Shown piece after piece: positions 35,879 to 45,484 of a stretch of DNA of 64,000 nucleotides. The stretch lies in NCBI GenBank assembly GCA_963714795.1, contig CAVQPS010000009.1, forward strand, positions 620,001 through 684,000, in the 5' to 3' direction. Under the pieces are notes generated by a model. It was not told the DNA's origin, searched no databases, and worked only from the letters and a program-made list of their open reading frames with translations. This DNA comes from DATIXJ01 sp963714795 (GTDB taxonomy: Bacteria; Bacteroidota; Ignavibacteria; UBA10030; SZUA-254). Made by a program: the position numbers and the translations under genes. Within the stretch, counting starts at the first letter, position 1. Each line of letters opens with the position of its first letter.

Positions 35879-37159
35879 TCATGCCACTTCTTTAACTGCA
35901 TCGACGAATTTCTTCAGCTCGTCGAAATTATTGTACAGATGAGTCGAAACACGAATAGAGTTCAAGTGACTTTCGCCAACCAGTCTGATCCGGAAATTTC
36001 TTTTCGCGGCATGCTCTCCGAATTTTTCGTACGGAATATTTTTTAACCGGAATCCTGTTATAAAACCGCGCGATCGTTCTTCGGTCGGCGTCAGCATTTC
36101 TATTTTATCGCCGAGTTGAAGCAATTCCCGTTGCAGGTATCCGGTGAGAGCGTTGCCCCGTCGTACGATATTTTCGATACCGATGTGATACAGGAAATCG
36201 ATAGCCGCACCGAGACCGATATATAATGAGGCATTTTGTGTTGCGAAATCATACCGGTGCGCCGTCGGGACATATCCTTTGAACTCCGGTGTTTCGGTGG
36301 TCAGATCCCATCCGGTGTCGGAATAGCCGCCGACCCACCGTGCCTGTACAACGTCCAGCATTTCTTTGCGAACATATAAAAAGCCAGTGCCTTTCGGTCC
36401 GCACATCCACTTATGACCGCATGTCGCATAGAAATCGCAGTCAATATCTTTGAGATCGAGCATAGTCGTGCCCGGACCATGAGCGCCGTCGAAAAAGACC
36501 CAGAGATTTTTTTCATGCCCGAGCTTGGCAATTTCTTTGACCGGAAATACCTGTCCGATAGTACAGGTAATGTGCGGTATGGCGATGACGCGCGTTTTTG
36601 GTGTGACCAAGTCGTTGATGCGGTTCAGATTTTCATCAGCAGTGAGAGCAGGCTTGACCGCTTTAATGACAATGCCGTCGAGTCGGGCTCTGTTCAGCCA
36701 GGGAAGAGCGTTGCCGACGTGTTCATGCGTCGTCATGATGACCTCATCACCGCGTTTCAGAGGCAATCCGCCGGCTATGATGTTAATACCTTCCGAAACA
36801 TTGTGCGTCAGAGAAATTTCCGTCTCATCGACATTGACAAATTTGGCAAGTTTCGGTCTCACAGTATCCCATCCGCTGTATTCTCCCGAAATGTCAAGCT
36901 CATCCATGGATTTTTTTACGGATTCGCTGACAGGATAGGGTGACGGTCCAATCGTCCCGTTATTCAAATAGACACGATCCCGTGAGAGCGGAAATTGATC
37001 GCGCACCACACTCCAGAATTGCTCATCATCAGGCGGAATCTGTGTGTCGTTGGCAAGTATATATCGTGCGCGTGATGTTTCCGGAACAGCACTGAGCGCC
37101 CATGTCCCGACGATGCCGCTGGTGACTTGTTGAATAAATCGACGGCGAGAGGTAGTCAT
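35879..37159 (-). CDS. Tat-exported class V aminotransferase-like PLP enzyme
   Basis: A 426-residue fold-type I PLP enzyme resembling isopenicillin-N epimerase / cysteine desulfurase-like proteins. PLP contacts: VFFDGAHGPG (Asp224) and the Schiff-base Lys250 in CGHKWMCGPKGTGFLYV. The N-terminus MTTSRRRFIQQVTSGIVGTW carries a twin-arginine motif and hydrophobic stretch, so the enzyme should be exported folded with its cofactor. Substrate unknown; family members include C-S lyases, epimerases and kynureninase-like enzymes. A clear paralogue with its own Tat signal lies at 56583-57899. Start ATG at 37159. Confidence 0.88.
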   Translation of the reverse strand: MTTSRRRFIQQVTSGIVGTWALSAVPETSRARYILANDTQIPPDDEQFWSVVRDQFPLSRDRVYLNNGTIGPSPYPVSESVKKSMDELDISGEYSGWDTVRPKLAKFVNVDETEISLTHNVSEGINIIAGGLPLKRGDEVIMTTHEHVGNALPWLNRARLDGIVIKAVKPALTADENLNRINDLVTPKTRVIAIPHITCTIGQVFPVKEIAKLGHEKNLWVFFDGAHGPGTTMLDLKDIDCDFYATCGHKWMCGPKGTGFLYVRKEMLDVVQARWVGGYSDTGWDLTTETPEFKGYVPTAHRYDFATQNASLYIGLGAAIDFLYHIGIENIVRRGNALTGYLQRELLQLGDKIEMLTPTEERSRGFITGFRLKNIPYEKFGEHAAKRNFRIRLVGESHLNSIRVSTHLYNNFDELKKFVDAVKEVA

Positions 37160-37223
37160 GTTCTTGTTTCCTTTCCTTACCGGGATTCAATGCTGAAATT
37201 CCGCAAAAAGATTATCATAATTT

Positions 37224-38287
37224 TTAGCCGAAATGGTCCCATCCGCGGGGTTGCAACGGCTGTGATTCTCCCTGTTCGTTGACGAGCTCGATTTTTTCCG
37301 GAGTGCCGGTCATTCTGCCGATGATCGTGACATCATCAGTCAATGATTCAAGCTTTTTGTATTCATCGTCGCTTATCGTGAATAATAACTCGTATTCTTC
37401 GCCGCCGAATAAAGCGTAGGTAATCGGACTTTCGTTAAACTCTCCTGCAATTTTTTGGGTTATACCGATCACGGGAAGATTATGTTCGTAGACCGAAGCC
37501 CCGACGTGACTTTGTTTGCAAAGATGATGAACTTCAGAGGCCAGCCCATCGCTGATGTCGATCATCGATGTTATGGTGACCTGTTCGGTAAGAATTTTGG
37601 AAATATCCAGCCGTGGTTTCGGCATCAAATGTTTTTCGATTGCGGGAGCATAGGGAGAAAGATTCGGTTCGAATTGTTTCGGTTCCCGCGAATGTAAAAA
37701 CCGTGATTTTTCCCGCTGGAGAATTTTTAATCCCGCCAACGAACTGCCGAGGTGTCCGGTAACGCATAACAAATCTCCTTCGCGGGCGCCGCGACGGTAG
37801 AGTAATTTATTTTCATTTGCTTCACCGATAACGGAAACAGAAATCATCATATTGCCGGGTGATGCCGTCGTATCGCCACCGATAATCAGGCAGGAATACC
37901 GTTTACACGCCGCATACGGCTCCGGCATATAATTGTTGTACCATTTCCATGGAAATTTTTTGCGGCAATGCGATCATGATGGTCGCATACCGAGGGATAC
38001 CGCCCATCGCCGCAATGTCACTGAAATTTTCAGCCATCGCTTTCCATCCCAAATGATTCAGTGCGGTAAATGTGAGATCGAAATGAATTCCTTCAATCAA
38101 CGCATCGGTGGTAAAAAGCTGAACCGTTCCCGGTGCGGGCCGAAATACAGCCGCATCATCTCCGATTCCGTGAATAAGATTTGCATGAAGGCCGGGCATC
38201 CTCGATGCGGATATCGACTATTTTTTTTATGCGGTCGATTAAACCGAACTCGCCGATGGAAGATATCGCCGTATGAGATTCACTCAT
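37224..38287 (-). CDS. thiL: Thiamine-monophosphate kinase, with two frameshifts
   Basis: Phosphorylates thiamine monophosphate to the diphosphate. From the ATG at 38287 the frame reads SSIGEFGLIDRIKKIVDIRIED. One extra base near 38200 must be removed to continue PGLHANLIHGIGDDAAVFRP (the ATP/Mg GIGDDAA motif) and TTDALIEGIHFDLTF. A second extra base near 37919 must be removed to continue LYAGAYAACKRYSCLIIGGDTTASPGNM. The remainder (GHLGSSLAGLKIL, SMIDISDGLASEVHHL, FGGEEYELLFTI) is intact to 37224. Both breaks are repaired by deleting one base, consistent with insertion errors. Last gene of the sigma/anti-sigma/tlpA series, 58 bases after tlpA. Confidence 0.88.
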
Positions 38288-38345
38288 GGAGAAAAGGGAA
38301 AACGATTTTCGAAAGACCGATAAATTGCTGAAACCGGCAGAAAGA

Positions 38346-38913
38346 TTATTTCAGCAACGCCGTGATCGCCTGAGAAAAAAATTCTTTTGAGCGGCCGCCG
38401 ACAAATGTCTGAACGATTTTTCCGTGGCTGTCGATGAGAAATGACGTTGGAATTGCCGGAATGTTGCCGAATGCCTCTTCCAGTTGTTCGTTGGAAATTA
38501 AGTTCTGATACGGGATGCCGTGTTGCTGGACGAATGATGCAACTTCGGCCGCAGCATCGGCGCCGCGGTCGGTAGAAATTCCAAGGAGTTTCACGTTCTT
38601 ACCGGAAAAATCTTTGCTGATTTGCACCAGATCCGGCAATTCATTCTTGCAGGGACCGCACCACGTTGCCCAAAAATTTATCAGCGTAACGGTTCCGCGG
38701 TATGAATCGAAATCGACTAATCTTTCCGGAACTGTCTTTCCATGAAAAATTCGGAACCAGATCGGGACGTGTATTGACGGAATTCACCGCAAAAACAATT
38801 GATGAATTTTTTTGATCGGCTTGCGTGGTCGTTTCCTGATGCTGTTGTTGCGCACAACCGCCGATACTGAGAAGAATAAGAATACCGAATGTTGAAAAGA
38901 GTTTTACGATCAT
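38346..38913 (-). CDS. TlpA-like thioredoxin-fold lipoprotein, frameshifted
   Basis: A periplasmic thiol-disulfide oxidoreductase. The N-terminus MIVKLFSTFGILILLSIGGC ends in a lipobox, so it is membrane-tethered. PNFSWKDSSGKI leads, after removal of one base near 38716-38721, into VDFDSYRGTVTLINFWATWCGPCKNELPDL, giving the WCGPC active site, and then on through LLGISTDRGAD and IPAIPTSFLIDSHGKIVQTFVGG (cis-Pro region) to the stop at 38346. As written, the signal peptide and the catalytic domain are in different frames. It lies six bases after the anti-sigma gene, suggesting that it belongs to the same envelope-stress unit. Confidence 0.88.
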
Positions 38914-38919
38914 ACAATG

Positions 38920-39751
38920 TTATCTGTCTAATGTTAACGATGCCATGAGTTGTTCTTTCGGGATATCGGAAATTGCACAGCAAATTAACGAATCTTTTAC
39001 CCAAATTACAAGCGAACAATCGGGCTTGGGGTTTTCGGAATACCATCCGGTGGTTTTCAGTTGTTGCAGAACATTTTCCGGAAGATTGAGATCGCCGCCC
39101 CGGAGAATATCGCTCATATCGTGTTTGAAGTATGTAAACGACATTATCATCGAGCATGATAGAAGAGATGGGCGAGATGATGGTTGCAATAATGACCCGA
39201 ATGACCGCCGAGCAATGCGCAGTGTTTCATCGGCAGAAATGAAACATGGAAATTGACGGCCGGTTCCAAAAATGTTCCGACGACAGCCGGATCGGAGGAT
39301 GCGATTTGAGGCACGAGCTTTCCGTCCAGAACACTGTCGAAGTCATTATATGTTTGATGAATCATGTTTCCATCGACCGGCTGCGCGTGCGAATGATGTA
39401 TTTTTTTAGGGTTATACAAAAAACAGAACGGCAATAATTGCGAGACCGGTACCGAAGGCAAACAACATTTGACGCGTCGGACGGATAAGGAAATCCCGTA
39501 TCGTTTGAAAAAATGATGGTGAGGATTGTTCGCGAGGCGATGGCACGAGAAATTTCGTTTCGCAGTGCAAGCGGTGCGGCAACGCGGGGGAGGCGGTTGC
39601 GGACAATGGACTTTGTGGCAATTTCAAATTCGTATTCGAAACGGCAGCGGGGGCATTCGGCAATGTGCTGGCGGAATTGAGGGAGAACCTCAGCAGCAAG
39701 CGTCCCGTCGACGCCGGCTGTCATGCATTCCAGAACTTCTTGACAATTCAC
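38920..39751 (-). CDS. Zinc-finger anti-sigma factor with membrane helix and periplasmic domain, multiply frameshifted
   Basis: The start at 39751 (MNCQEVLECMTAGVDGTL) gives a cytoplasmic ZAS-type domain with HIAECPRCRFEYE (HxxxCxxC), as in RsrA/ChrR-like anti-sigma factors. Removing one base near 39530 yields REQSSPSFFQTIRDFLIRPTRQ and a membrane helix MLFAFGTGLAIIAVLF. Removing one T of the TTTTTT run at about 39415-39421 continues YNPKKIHHSHAQPVDGN and a periplasmic part DSVLDGKLVPQIASSD...HCALLGGHSGHYCNHHLAHLFYHAR. A further shift near 39155 (one base missing) leads to MSFTYFKHDMSDILRGGD...CCAISDIPKEQLMASL. This domain order fits transmembrane anti-sigma factors; joining the pieces is my inference. 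Follows the ECF sigma gene by 44 bases. Confidence 0.7.
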
Positions 39752-39795
39752 GATGAGTTACAACCTTTTTCTTAGCAATGGATCGATACTGTATC

Positions 39796-40374
39796 CTATG
39801 ATGGAATTTTTGTTACGTAACCATGTTTCTTTGCATAACCGAACAGCTTCACACGAAGCATTTTGCGACCGCGATGGAGACGCGACCGAACCGTGCCCAC
39901 CGGGCAATCGACAAATTCCGCTATCTCTTCGTAACTCAATCCTTCGATGTCGGACAGGATGACCACTGTCCGGAAATCCTCAGGAAGCGATTCTATCGCT
40001 CGAGCAATATCGTCTTCCAGCAGACCGTCAAAAATCTTTTCCTGTAAATCGTTTTGATCGCTGGATTCGCTTTGTATCGTGTTGTAAAAATTTTGAATCT
40101 CAGCGTAATCGACCGTATCGGGTTCTTTTGTTTCTTTCCGATACCGGTTGATATATGAATTCTTCATTATTCTGAACAGCCACGCGCGGATATTAGTTCC
40201 CTTTTCGTACTTATCCCAGAATCGAAAGGCTTTTAAAAATGTTTCTTGAACTAAATCTTTGGCGTCATCTGCATTTCCCGTCATCCGCAACGCGTAATTG
40301 TAGAGAATATCCATGTGCGGCATGGCTTCCCGCTCAAACTCATCATGCAGTGCTGGATTATTCAAATGGCTCAT
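39796..40374 (-). CDS. ECF-type RNA polymerase sigma factor (sigma-70 family)
   Basis: A 192-residue ECF sigma factor of the RpoE/SigR type. Region 2: DILYNYALRMTGNADDAKDLVQETFLKAFRFWDKYEKGTNIRAWLFRIM, binding the -10 element and core polymerase; region 4: IESLPEDFRTVVILSDIEGLSYEEIAEFVDCPVGTVRSRLHRGRKML, binding the -35. The next gene is a zinc-finger membrane anti-sigma factor, which should hold it inactive until an envelope or redox signal arrives. Start ATG at 40374. Confidence 0.93.
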   Translation of the reverse strand: MSHLNNPALHDEFEREAMPHMDILYNYALRMTGNADDAKDLVQETFLKAFRFWDKYEKGTNIRAWLFRIMKNSYINRYRKETKEPDTVDYAEIQNFYNTIQSESSDQNDLQEKIFDGLLEDDIARAIESLPEDFRTVVILSDIEGLSYEEIAEFVDCPVGTVRSRLHRGRKMLRVKLFGYAKKHGYVTKIPS

Positions 40375-40558
40375 CCGCGGTACACTAAAAAAGATTGAAG
40401 GAACACGTGCGACTATATAAAATGATACGAAAATGAAATCTTACCCGCAACTCGGTAAATTTTCTTAAGAAAAAGTGTGCAAAAACTTGAATTTTGAAGT
40501 GAAAAGTATGGGAAAAACAATCCGCGTAAATAAACCGGTATTCGAAATGATGACTCTG

Positions 40559-42358
40559 CTATTCTCCTTTGTAGAGTGTGATTCCCCACATTGTCGGATC
40601 GTCGGGAGGGTCGGTGTTCCAATTGCCGTATGAATGGGAATCGTCGGAAACAAAATGCAGCACATAACTTCCTTTATCGAGCACGATGGTTGTATTGACC
40701 ATCCGGTTTTTTCTTCCTCCGCCGGCATGAAAGGTCATCGAATAGGTCATCTCCCAAACGATCGTTCCGGTATTTTCATCTTTAATCCAGCCGTAATCGT
40801 ACATCGTATTGTTTTGTCCCTCGCCGATAGCGTAGACGCGGATGCGTGTGGGCTTGTCAAGCGAAAACGGTTTTGTGCTGTTGGCATTATTTCCGACGCG
40901 GATAATTTGTGCCACGATGTTTTCCTGAGGGATCGATGAATTTTTCTCAACGTTATTTATGTTGAAGGAATCTCCTTCGCCGGAGACCGTAATTCCCCAA
41001 TGGTCGGGATCGTAGGGCGGTGAATCGTTCCAAGCATTGTAAGCGTGCGAATCGTCTGTTTGGTAGAAGACCGTATACGATCCTTTCGGAAGAGTGATCA
41101 CTTCGTCGATCATGCGGTTTTTTTCCGCACCGCCGGCCGGTTCGGTCCGGTCGGCATCCATTGTCCACACTTTTTCCCGTGTCCTCGCATTCATGATCCA
41201 TCCGTAATCCGCCATCTGCCGTTTGCCGTTCGTCCGCTCACCGAGAGCATACACACGGAGCGTTGCATTTTCTTTCAGAGTAAAGTCTTTCGAGAGCATT
41301 TCGTTGTTCCCGACTTTTGTCATCTGAACAATGATGTTCTTTTCTTCTTTGCTGGCATTCGAAAGCGTGAAGTGTGTTTTATCGTTCTCGTTGAGAGCGA
41401 GGAGAGAAACTCCGTAGTTGATCGGATCATCCGGCGGAGCGGCATTCCAATCGGTGAAAGAATGGGAATCGTCGGTGACATAATAGAGAATAAATTCACC
41501 GGCAGGGAATTGGACGACATCATCGAACTTTACGTTTTTATCGGCGCCGCCGGCAGCCCGAAGATTATCGCGCGTCATTTCCCATATGCGTTTGTGTGTT
41601 TTCATGTCGATAATCCATCCGTAATCTGCAAGAGATTCGCTGTAGTTGCGTTCCCCGATTGCGTAAATGTGAATGGCTGTCGGTTTGTTCAGCACGAAAT
41701 GCTGTTGAATGTGTTCATCGACGCCGAGCCGGATCGCCTGGAAAAGGGGATGCGGGAATTCTTTTGGCGGCGTAAACGTCGGAACGATCGTCGACGAAGA
41801 ATTGACGGTGAGATCGATTCCCCAATTCTGCGAGCGCTGTTTCCAATCTTTGGATTGGCCTCCGCCAAATACTTCTTCCAGCCATTCGAGGAACCCATGA
41901 TGTTTGGGGGTTTCGTTTCCCAGGTTGTCTTTTCTCCGGTCGAAATTAAAATTGAAGGAAGAAAATCCATTGAGCGTTGAATAGCCGTATGCCGAAAAAT
42001 AGACCTCATAACTTCCTTTCTTTAACGGCACATCGGCGTCGAACGTTCTGTCGCTTTTATTTTTCGTGGTGTTATCGAATGTCATTTTCCATACGGTCTC
42101 CCGCGTATCCGCGTTGATAATCCAACCATAGGCGTACATGCCTTCGTTGGAAAACGGAAGGCTTGATTCTCCGGCGCCGCGTGCGGTAACGTGAACGGGC
42201 ATTGGTTGCGAAAGGGTAAAGCCGCCGCTTTTTACTTCCGTTTGCGAAAAATCCCGGAGCTGAATAATCGTTCGCTCTTGGGCATAGATATTTCTGGCGC
42301 TCAAAATGAGAGAGCAGGTTAAAAACGCAAAAAGAAGAATTATTTTTCGTAGGGTCAT
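40559..42358 (-). CDS. Secreted protein with four tandem ~120-residue repeats, function unknown
   Basis: About 599 residues from ATG 42358 (MTLRKIILLFAFLTCSLILS, a signal peptide); an in-frame ATG at 42373 is also possible. After the signal come four repeats at about 34-190, 210-326, 347-466 and 486-603 (numbered from 42373). Each carries the pattern: short beta part, IYAIGER-like strand, DYGWI, (I/V)WEMT, AGG..KN, PxGxYxLxxxTDDSHSYxxWNxxPPDDPxxWGI. The first copy has a roughly 40-residue insertion and a weaker TDDSHS motif. The Trp/Asp/Tyr-rich motif suggests a beta-sandwich ligand- or sugar-binding module (inference). I cannot name a family. It is upstream of the sigma-factor gene in the same direction, with about 185 bases between. 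Confidence 0.8.
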   Translation of the reverse strand: MTLRKIILLFAFLTCSLILSARNIYAQERTIIQLRDFSQTEVKSGGFTLSQPMPVHVTARGAGESSLPFSNEGMYAYGWIINADTRETVWKMTFDNTTKNKSDRTFDADVPLKKGSYEVYFSAYGYSTLNGFSSFNFNFDRRKDNLGNETPKHHGFLEWLEEVFGGGQSKDWKQRSQNWGIDLTVNSSSTIVPTFTPPKEFPHPLFQAIRLGVDEHIQQHFVLNKPTAIHIYAIGERNYSESLADYGWIIDMKTHKRIWEMTRDNLRAAGGADKNVKFDDVVQFPAGEFILYYVTDDSHSFTDWNAAPPDDPINYGVSLLALNENDKTHFTLSNASKEEKNIIVQMTKVGNNEMLSKDFTLKENATLRVYALGERTNGKRQMADYGWIMNARTREKVWTMDADRTEPAGGAEKNRMIDEVITLPKGSYTVFYQTDDSHAYNAWNDSPPYDPDHWGITVSGEGDSFNINNVEKNSSIPQENIVAQIIRVGNNANSTKPFSLDKPTRIRVYAIGEGQNNTMYDYGWIKDENTGTIVWEMTYSMTFHAGGGRKNRMVNTTIVLDKGSYVLHFVSDDSHSYGNWNTDPPDDPTMWGITLYKGE

Positions 42359-42866
42359 AAAATTTTCAACCATCTATATATAAAATACGATTCTAAAGGA
42401 AATTTGTTGCAGTATCAAATGATAGAAATGTCTCAACAATTGGTTGAGGTAAAAACATATAACCATCTAAAAGTCAATATAGAAAGTTTGATATCGGAGG
42501 AAATTTTAGATTTTTGTCGGAAAATAAGTTCAGCACATCATCGTTTTCGGGATCTCGGCAAAAAGAATTTGAATGCGTTGAACTTATTCTTCAATCTTAC
42601 AAAGAACGGATTCGAAAATGTTGAATGAAATTTTTTCCGGTTCCTGATCATACGTGAAAGTCCGGGTCATAAAAGCAGGATGCAAATAAATATTTTTTTC
42701 ACGATGCCATCCTCGAACATAATGGGAAATGATACCGCCCAATTTGGCCGCAATTTACTCTTTTGAAAAGTCATTATCAAATGCGGTCAATGTGGAAAAT
42801 TCCGGTGGAACTAACGTACGGTTTCTTGCAATTCCATCAAAAAAATAGTAAGTTTCTCCGTGTCTC
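42359..42866. other. Intergenic region between the four-repeat gene and a glycosyltransferase gene
   Basis: About 500 bases without a gene I can support. A 74-codon frame at 42404-42628 (+) has a TTG start after AAAGGA, but its sequence shows no family features and unconvincing codon use. The 3' part should hold the promoter for the downstream LPS genes; no clear consensus promoter or stem-loop was found. Confidence 0.4.
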
Positions 42867-43934
42867 ATGAGCGATCCGCAAAACATTCTTATCATCCGCT
42901 TCAGCTCGCTGGGCGATATTATTCTCGCTTCGCCGCTGATCCGCATTCTGCGCGAAAAATTTCCCGCCGCCCATATTGATTTTTTGACGAAATCCGAATA
43001 TATCGACGCGGTGAAATTCAATCCCCATCTTTCGACGGTTTTCGAATTGAAAACATCCGATTACCGTGAACTCAAAACATTGGGCATACGTCTTCGCTAT
43101 GAGCGGTACGATCTTGTGCTCGATATTCATAACAGCCTGCGCAGCAAATATCTTCGCCGGAAAATCAGACCAAAAAAAACAACGGTCGTTAACAAACGCG
43201 CGATACGGAGATTTTTTCTTGTTCATACGAAATGGAATTTTTATCGCCGGATCACTCCGGTTGCCGAACGATACATCGAAACCGCCCGCACATTCGGCGT
43301 GACGGATGACAAAAAGGGGCTCGAGATTTTTCTTCCGGATCAAACCGTTGCTTCCACACAATCCGCGATGAGCAGATTATCTCTCGGCCGGTATGAGCAG
43401 GTCATCGGTATTGTGCCGACCGCGCGGCATTTTACAAAACGATGGCCTTCAGATCGGTTTGTCGAATTTGGAATTCAACTTTCGTCCCGGCGGCATGTCA
43501 AGATACTCATCTTCGGAGGAAAAGAAGATCAGGAATATTGCAATGACCTTGCGCAGATGATCAATTCACGGTCCGGTTCCGCTGCCGCAGAAAGTTTTGC
43601 GGGAAGATTTTCGTTGCTGGAAACGGCTGCAGCATTGGATTGTTGTCATGTGGTCGTTTCGAACGACAGCGGGCTGATGCACCTTGCCGCAGCGCGCAAA
43701 CGGAGCATTGTCGGCATTTTCGGTTCGACCGTTCAGGAATTTGGATTTTTCCCGTACGGAACCGAGTCGATCGTTGTCGAGAACAAAAAAATTCATTGCC
43801 GTCCCTGCACACATATCGGTTTGCCGGAATGTCCCAAGGGGCATTTTCGGTGCATGAACGATATTCCGTTGCAGGAAGTCCTTCTTGCCGTCGACACGTT
43901 GGCGATATCCCAACAATTGAATAAACGCTCATGA
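42867..43934 (+). CDS. Glycosyltransferase family 9 (heptosyltransferase-like)
   Basis: A 355-residue GT-B enzyme of the ADP-heptose:LPS heptosyltransferase family. Seen: N-terminal ILIIRFSSLGDIILASPLIRILREKFP, which is diagnostic for the family, the central PTARHFTKRWPSDRFVEFG (HFxKRWP loop), and the C-terminal donor site VVVSNDSGLMHLAAARKRSIVGIFGSTVQEFGFFPYG. Cysteines CRPCTHIGLPECPKGHFRCM near the C-terminus are common in this family. It precedes waaA by 64 bases on the same strand, so both likely build the LPS inner core at the cytoplasmic face of the inner membrane. Confidence 0.92.
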   Translation: MSDPQNILIIRFSSLGDIILASPLIRILREKFPAAHIDFLTKSEYIDAVKFNPHLSTVFELKTSDYRELKTLGIRLRYERYDLVLDIHNSLRSKYLRRKIRPKKTTVVNKRAIRRFFLVHTKWNFYRRITPVAERYIETARTFGVTDDKKGLEIFLPDQTVASTQSAMSRLSLGRYEQVIGIVPTARHFTKRWPSDRFVEFGIQLSSRRHVKILIFGGKEDQEYCNDLAQMINSRSGSAAAESFAGRFSLLETAAALDCCHVVVSNDSGLMHLAAARKRSIVGIFGSTVQEFGFFPYGTESIVVENKKIHCRPCTHIGLPECPKGHFRCMNDIPLQEVLLAVDTLAISQQLNKRS

Positions 43935-43998
43935 CCCAACGCTCATCATCGGGAATGATTCATCACGGGAACCATATCGTTCTTCTTCCGAGTGAATC

Positions 43999-45276
43999 GT
44001 GATGCTCTGGCGCCTTTTCTATAATATCATAGTCATTCCGATTATCTGGGCCGGATTTCAACTGTTCGGCGTTACGGATAAAAAAGCAATGCGGGCTATT
44101 CGGGGAAGACGCGGATTATTTACGCGCCTGGAAAAGCAAGTTGCGAAACTTCCCCGGGATGCAAAGCGAATTTGGTTTCATTCATCGTCGATGGGAGAAT
44201 TTGAACAAGCCAAACCGATTATTGCCGAACTGAAAAAGAGAAGACCTTATGTTCAAATTATTGTTTCATTTTTTTCTCCGTCGGGATACGAGCATTCGCT
44301 GTCGTATAAACTTGCCGATATCATCACATATCTTCCGTTTGATTCATCATCCTATGCAAAACGATTCGTCGAGTTGATTCGACCCTCTGCAGCGGTTATT
44401 GTCCGGTATGATATATGGCCCAATCATGTGTGGGCGCTCCAGGATGCCGGCGTGCCGACGTTCATTGCCAATGCCACACTGCGGCGATCGACATCGCGCG
44501 CATTGCCGTTCTTCAAACAGTTTCACCGCATGATTTACGATCGGATTAATTTTATTCTCACCGTTTCGGAAAGCGACAAAGAGGCGTTTGCGTCGTTCGG
44601 ATTGCTTCGTCCCATCGTGAACGTCATCGGCGATACGCGGTACGATCAGGTGTGGACGCGCAGTACGGAATCAAAGTTGCGGCATGTTTTGGATAAGAAA
44701 ATCCTTTTGGGAAAAAAAGTATTGGTGATCGGAAGCAGTTGGAAAGAAGATGAGGAGGCGATACTGCCGGCGTGTATTTCATTATGTGAACGCCATCCGG
44801 ATTTTTTTATCATTCTGGTTCCTCATGAACCCACCGTGGAAAATCTTGAGCGTATCGAAACGGGTATGAACGGCCATGCTTCGTCTATTCGTTTTTCAAA
44901 TCTGAACGAATACAAAAATGAGAGGGTGATTCTTATCGACAGCGTCGGTATTTTGATGGCGGTTTATCAATATGCGCATCTTGCGTTTGTCGGCGGAAGT
45001 TTCCGGAACGGGGTACACAATGTGCTTGAGCCCGCGGCGTACGGCATTCCCGTACTGTTCGGACCAAAGTACGAAAATTCTCAGGAAGCCCAGGAAATGC
45101 TTCGTAAGGATGCAGCTCTTATGGGGAACACGGGGGAAGAAATTTGCGGGCACATTCATCGCTTATTAACTGAAGACAAGTATGAAAAGAAGTTTGGAGA
45201 AAATGCGGAGGCATTTGTCCGTTCGCACACCGGTGCGACGGAACGGTTTCTTTCATATTTGGAAAAGATAATTTAA
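43999..45276 (+). CDS. waaA: 3-deoxy-D-manno-octulosonic acid (Kdo) transferase
   Basis: Adds Kdo to lipid A precursor. The 425-residue protein has a hydrophobic N-terminus (LFYNIIVIPIIWAGFQLFG), the conserved RIWFHSSSMGEFEQAKPIIAELKKRRP (with the catalytic Glu region), IRPSAAVIVRYDIWPNHVW, and the GT-B C-terminal part VLVIGSSWKEDEE and AFVGGSFRNGVHNVLEPAAYGIPVLFGP. A GTG at 43999 and an ATG at 44002 are adjacent and either may be used. Its presence shows that the organism makes Kdo-type LPS. Confidence 0.93.
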   Translation: MMLWRLFYNIIVIPIIWAGFQLFGVTDKKAMRAIRGRRGLFTRLEKQVAKLPRDAKRIWFHSSSMGEFEQAKPIIAELKKRRPYVQIIVSFFSPSGYEHSLSYKLADIITYLPFDSSSYAKRFVELIRPSAAVIVRYDIWPNHVWALQDAGVPTFIANATLRRSTSRALPFFKQFHRMIYDRINFILTVSESDKEAFASFGLLRPIVNVIGDTRYDQVWTRSTESKLRHVLDKKILLGKKVLVIGSSWKEDEEAILPACISLCERHPDFFIILVPHEPTVENLERIETGMNGHASSIRFSNLNEYKNERVILIDSVGILMAVYQYAHLAFVGGSFRNGVHNVLEPAAYGIPVLFGPKYENSQEAQEMLRKDAALMGNTGEEICGHIHRLLTEDKYEKKFGENAEAFVRSHTGATERFLSYLEKII

Positions 45277-45484
45277 GAAAGGGCAGTAAAAGAATTCTTA
45301 AAAATTACCGGTTTTGATACGACAACAGGCATGAACGGCGATGTGGCGTTCAGTGCCGAATTTTGAGAAGTGCAACCGGCATCCGGAAAAAATCAGCTCC
45401 TACCGATACAGAAGCGTAAAACCTTTGAACGGGATTATCGAATTAGTTACGCCCTATCAGTCGACAACCGAATTGTTCTCCTCC

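Noticed and set aside
42404..42628. 74-codon plus-strand frame upstream of the glycosyltransferase gene
   Set aside because: It has a TTG start with a fair ribosome-binding site, but there is no motif, signal or neighbour to support it; left as intergenic.
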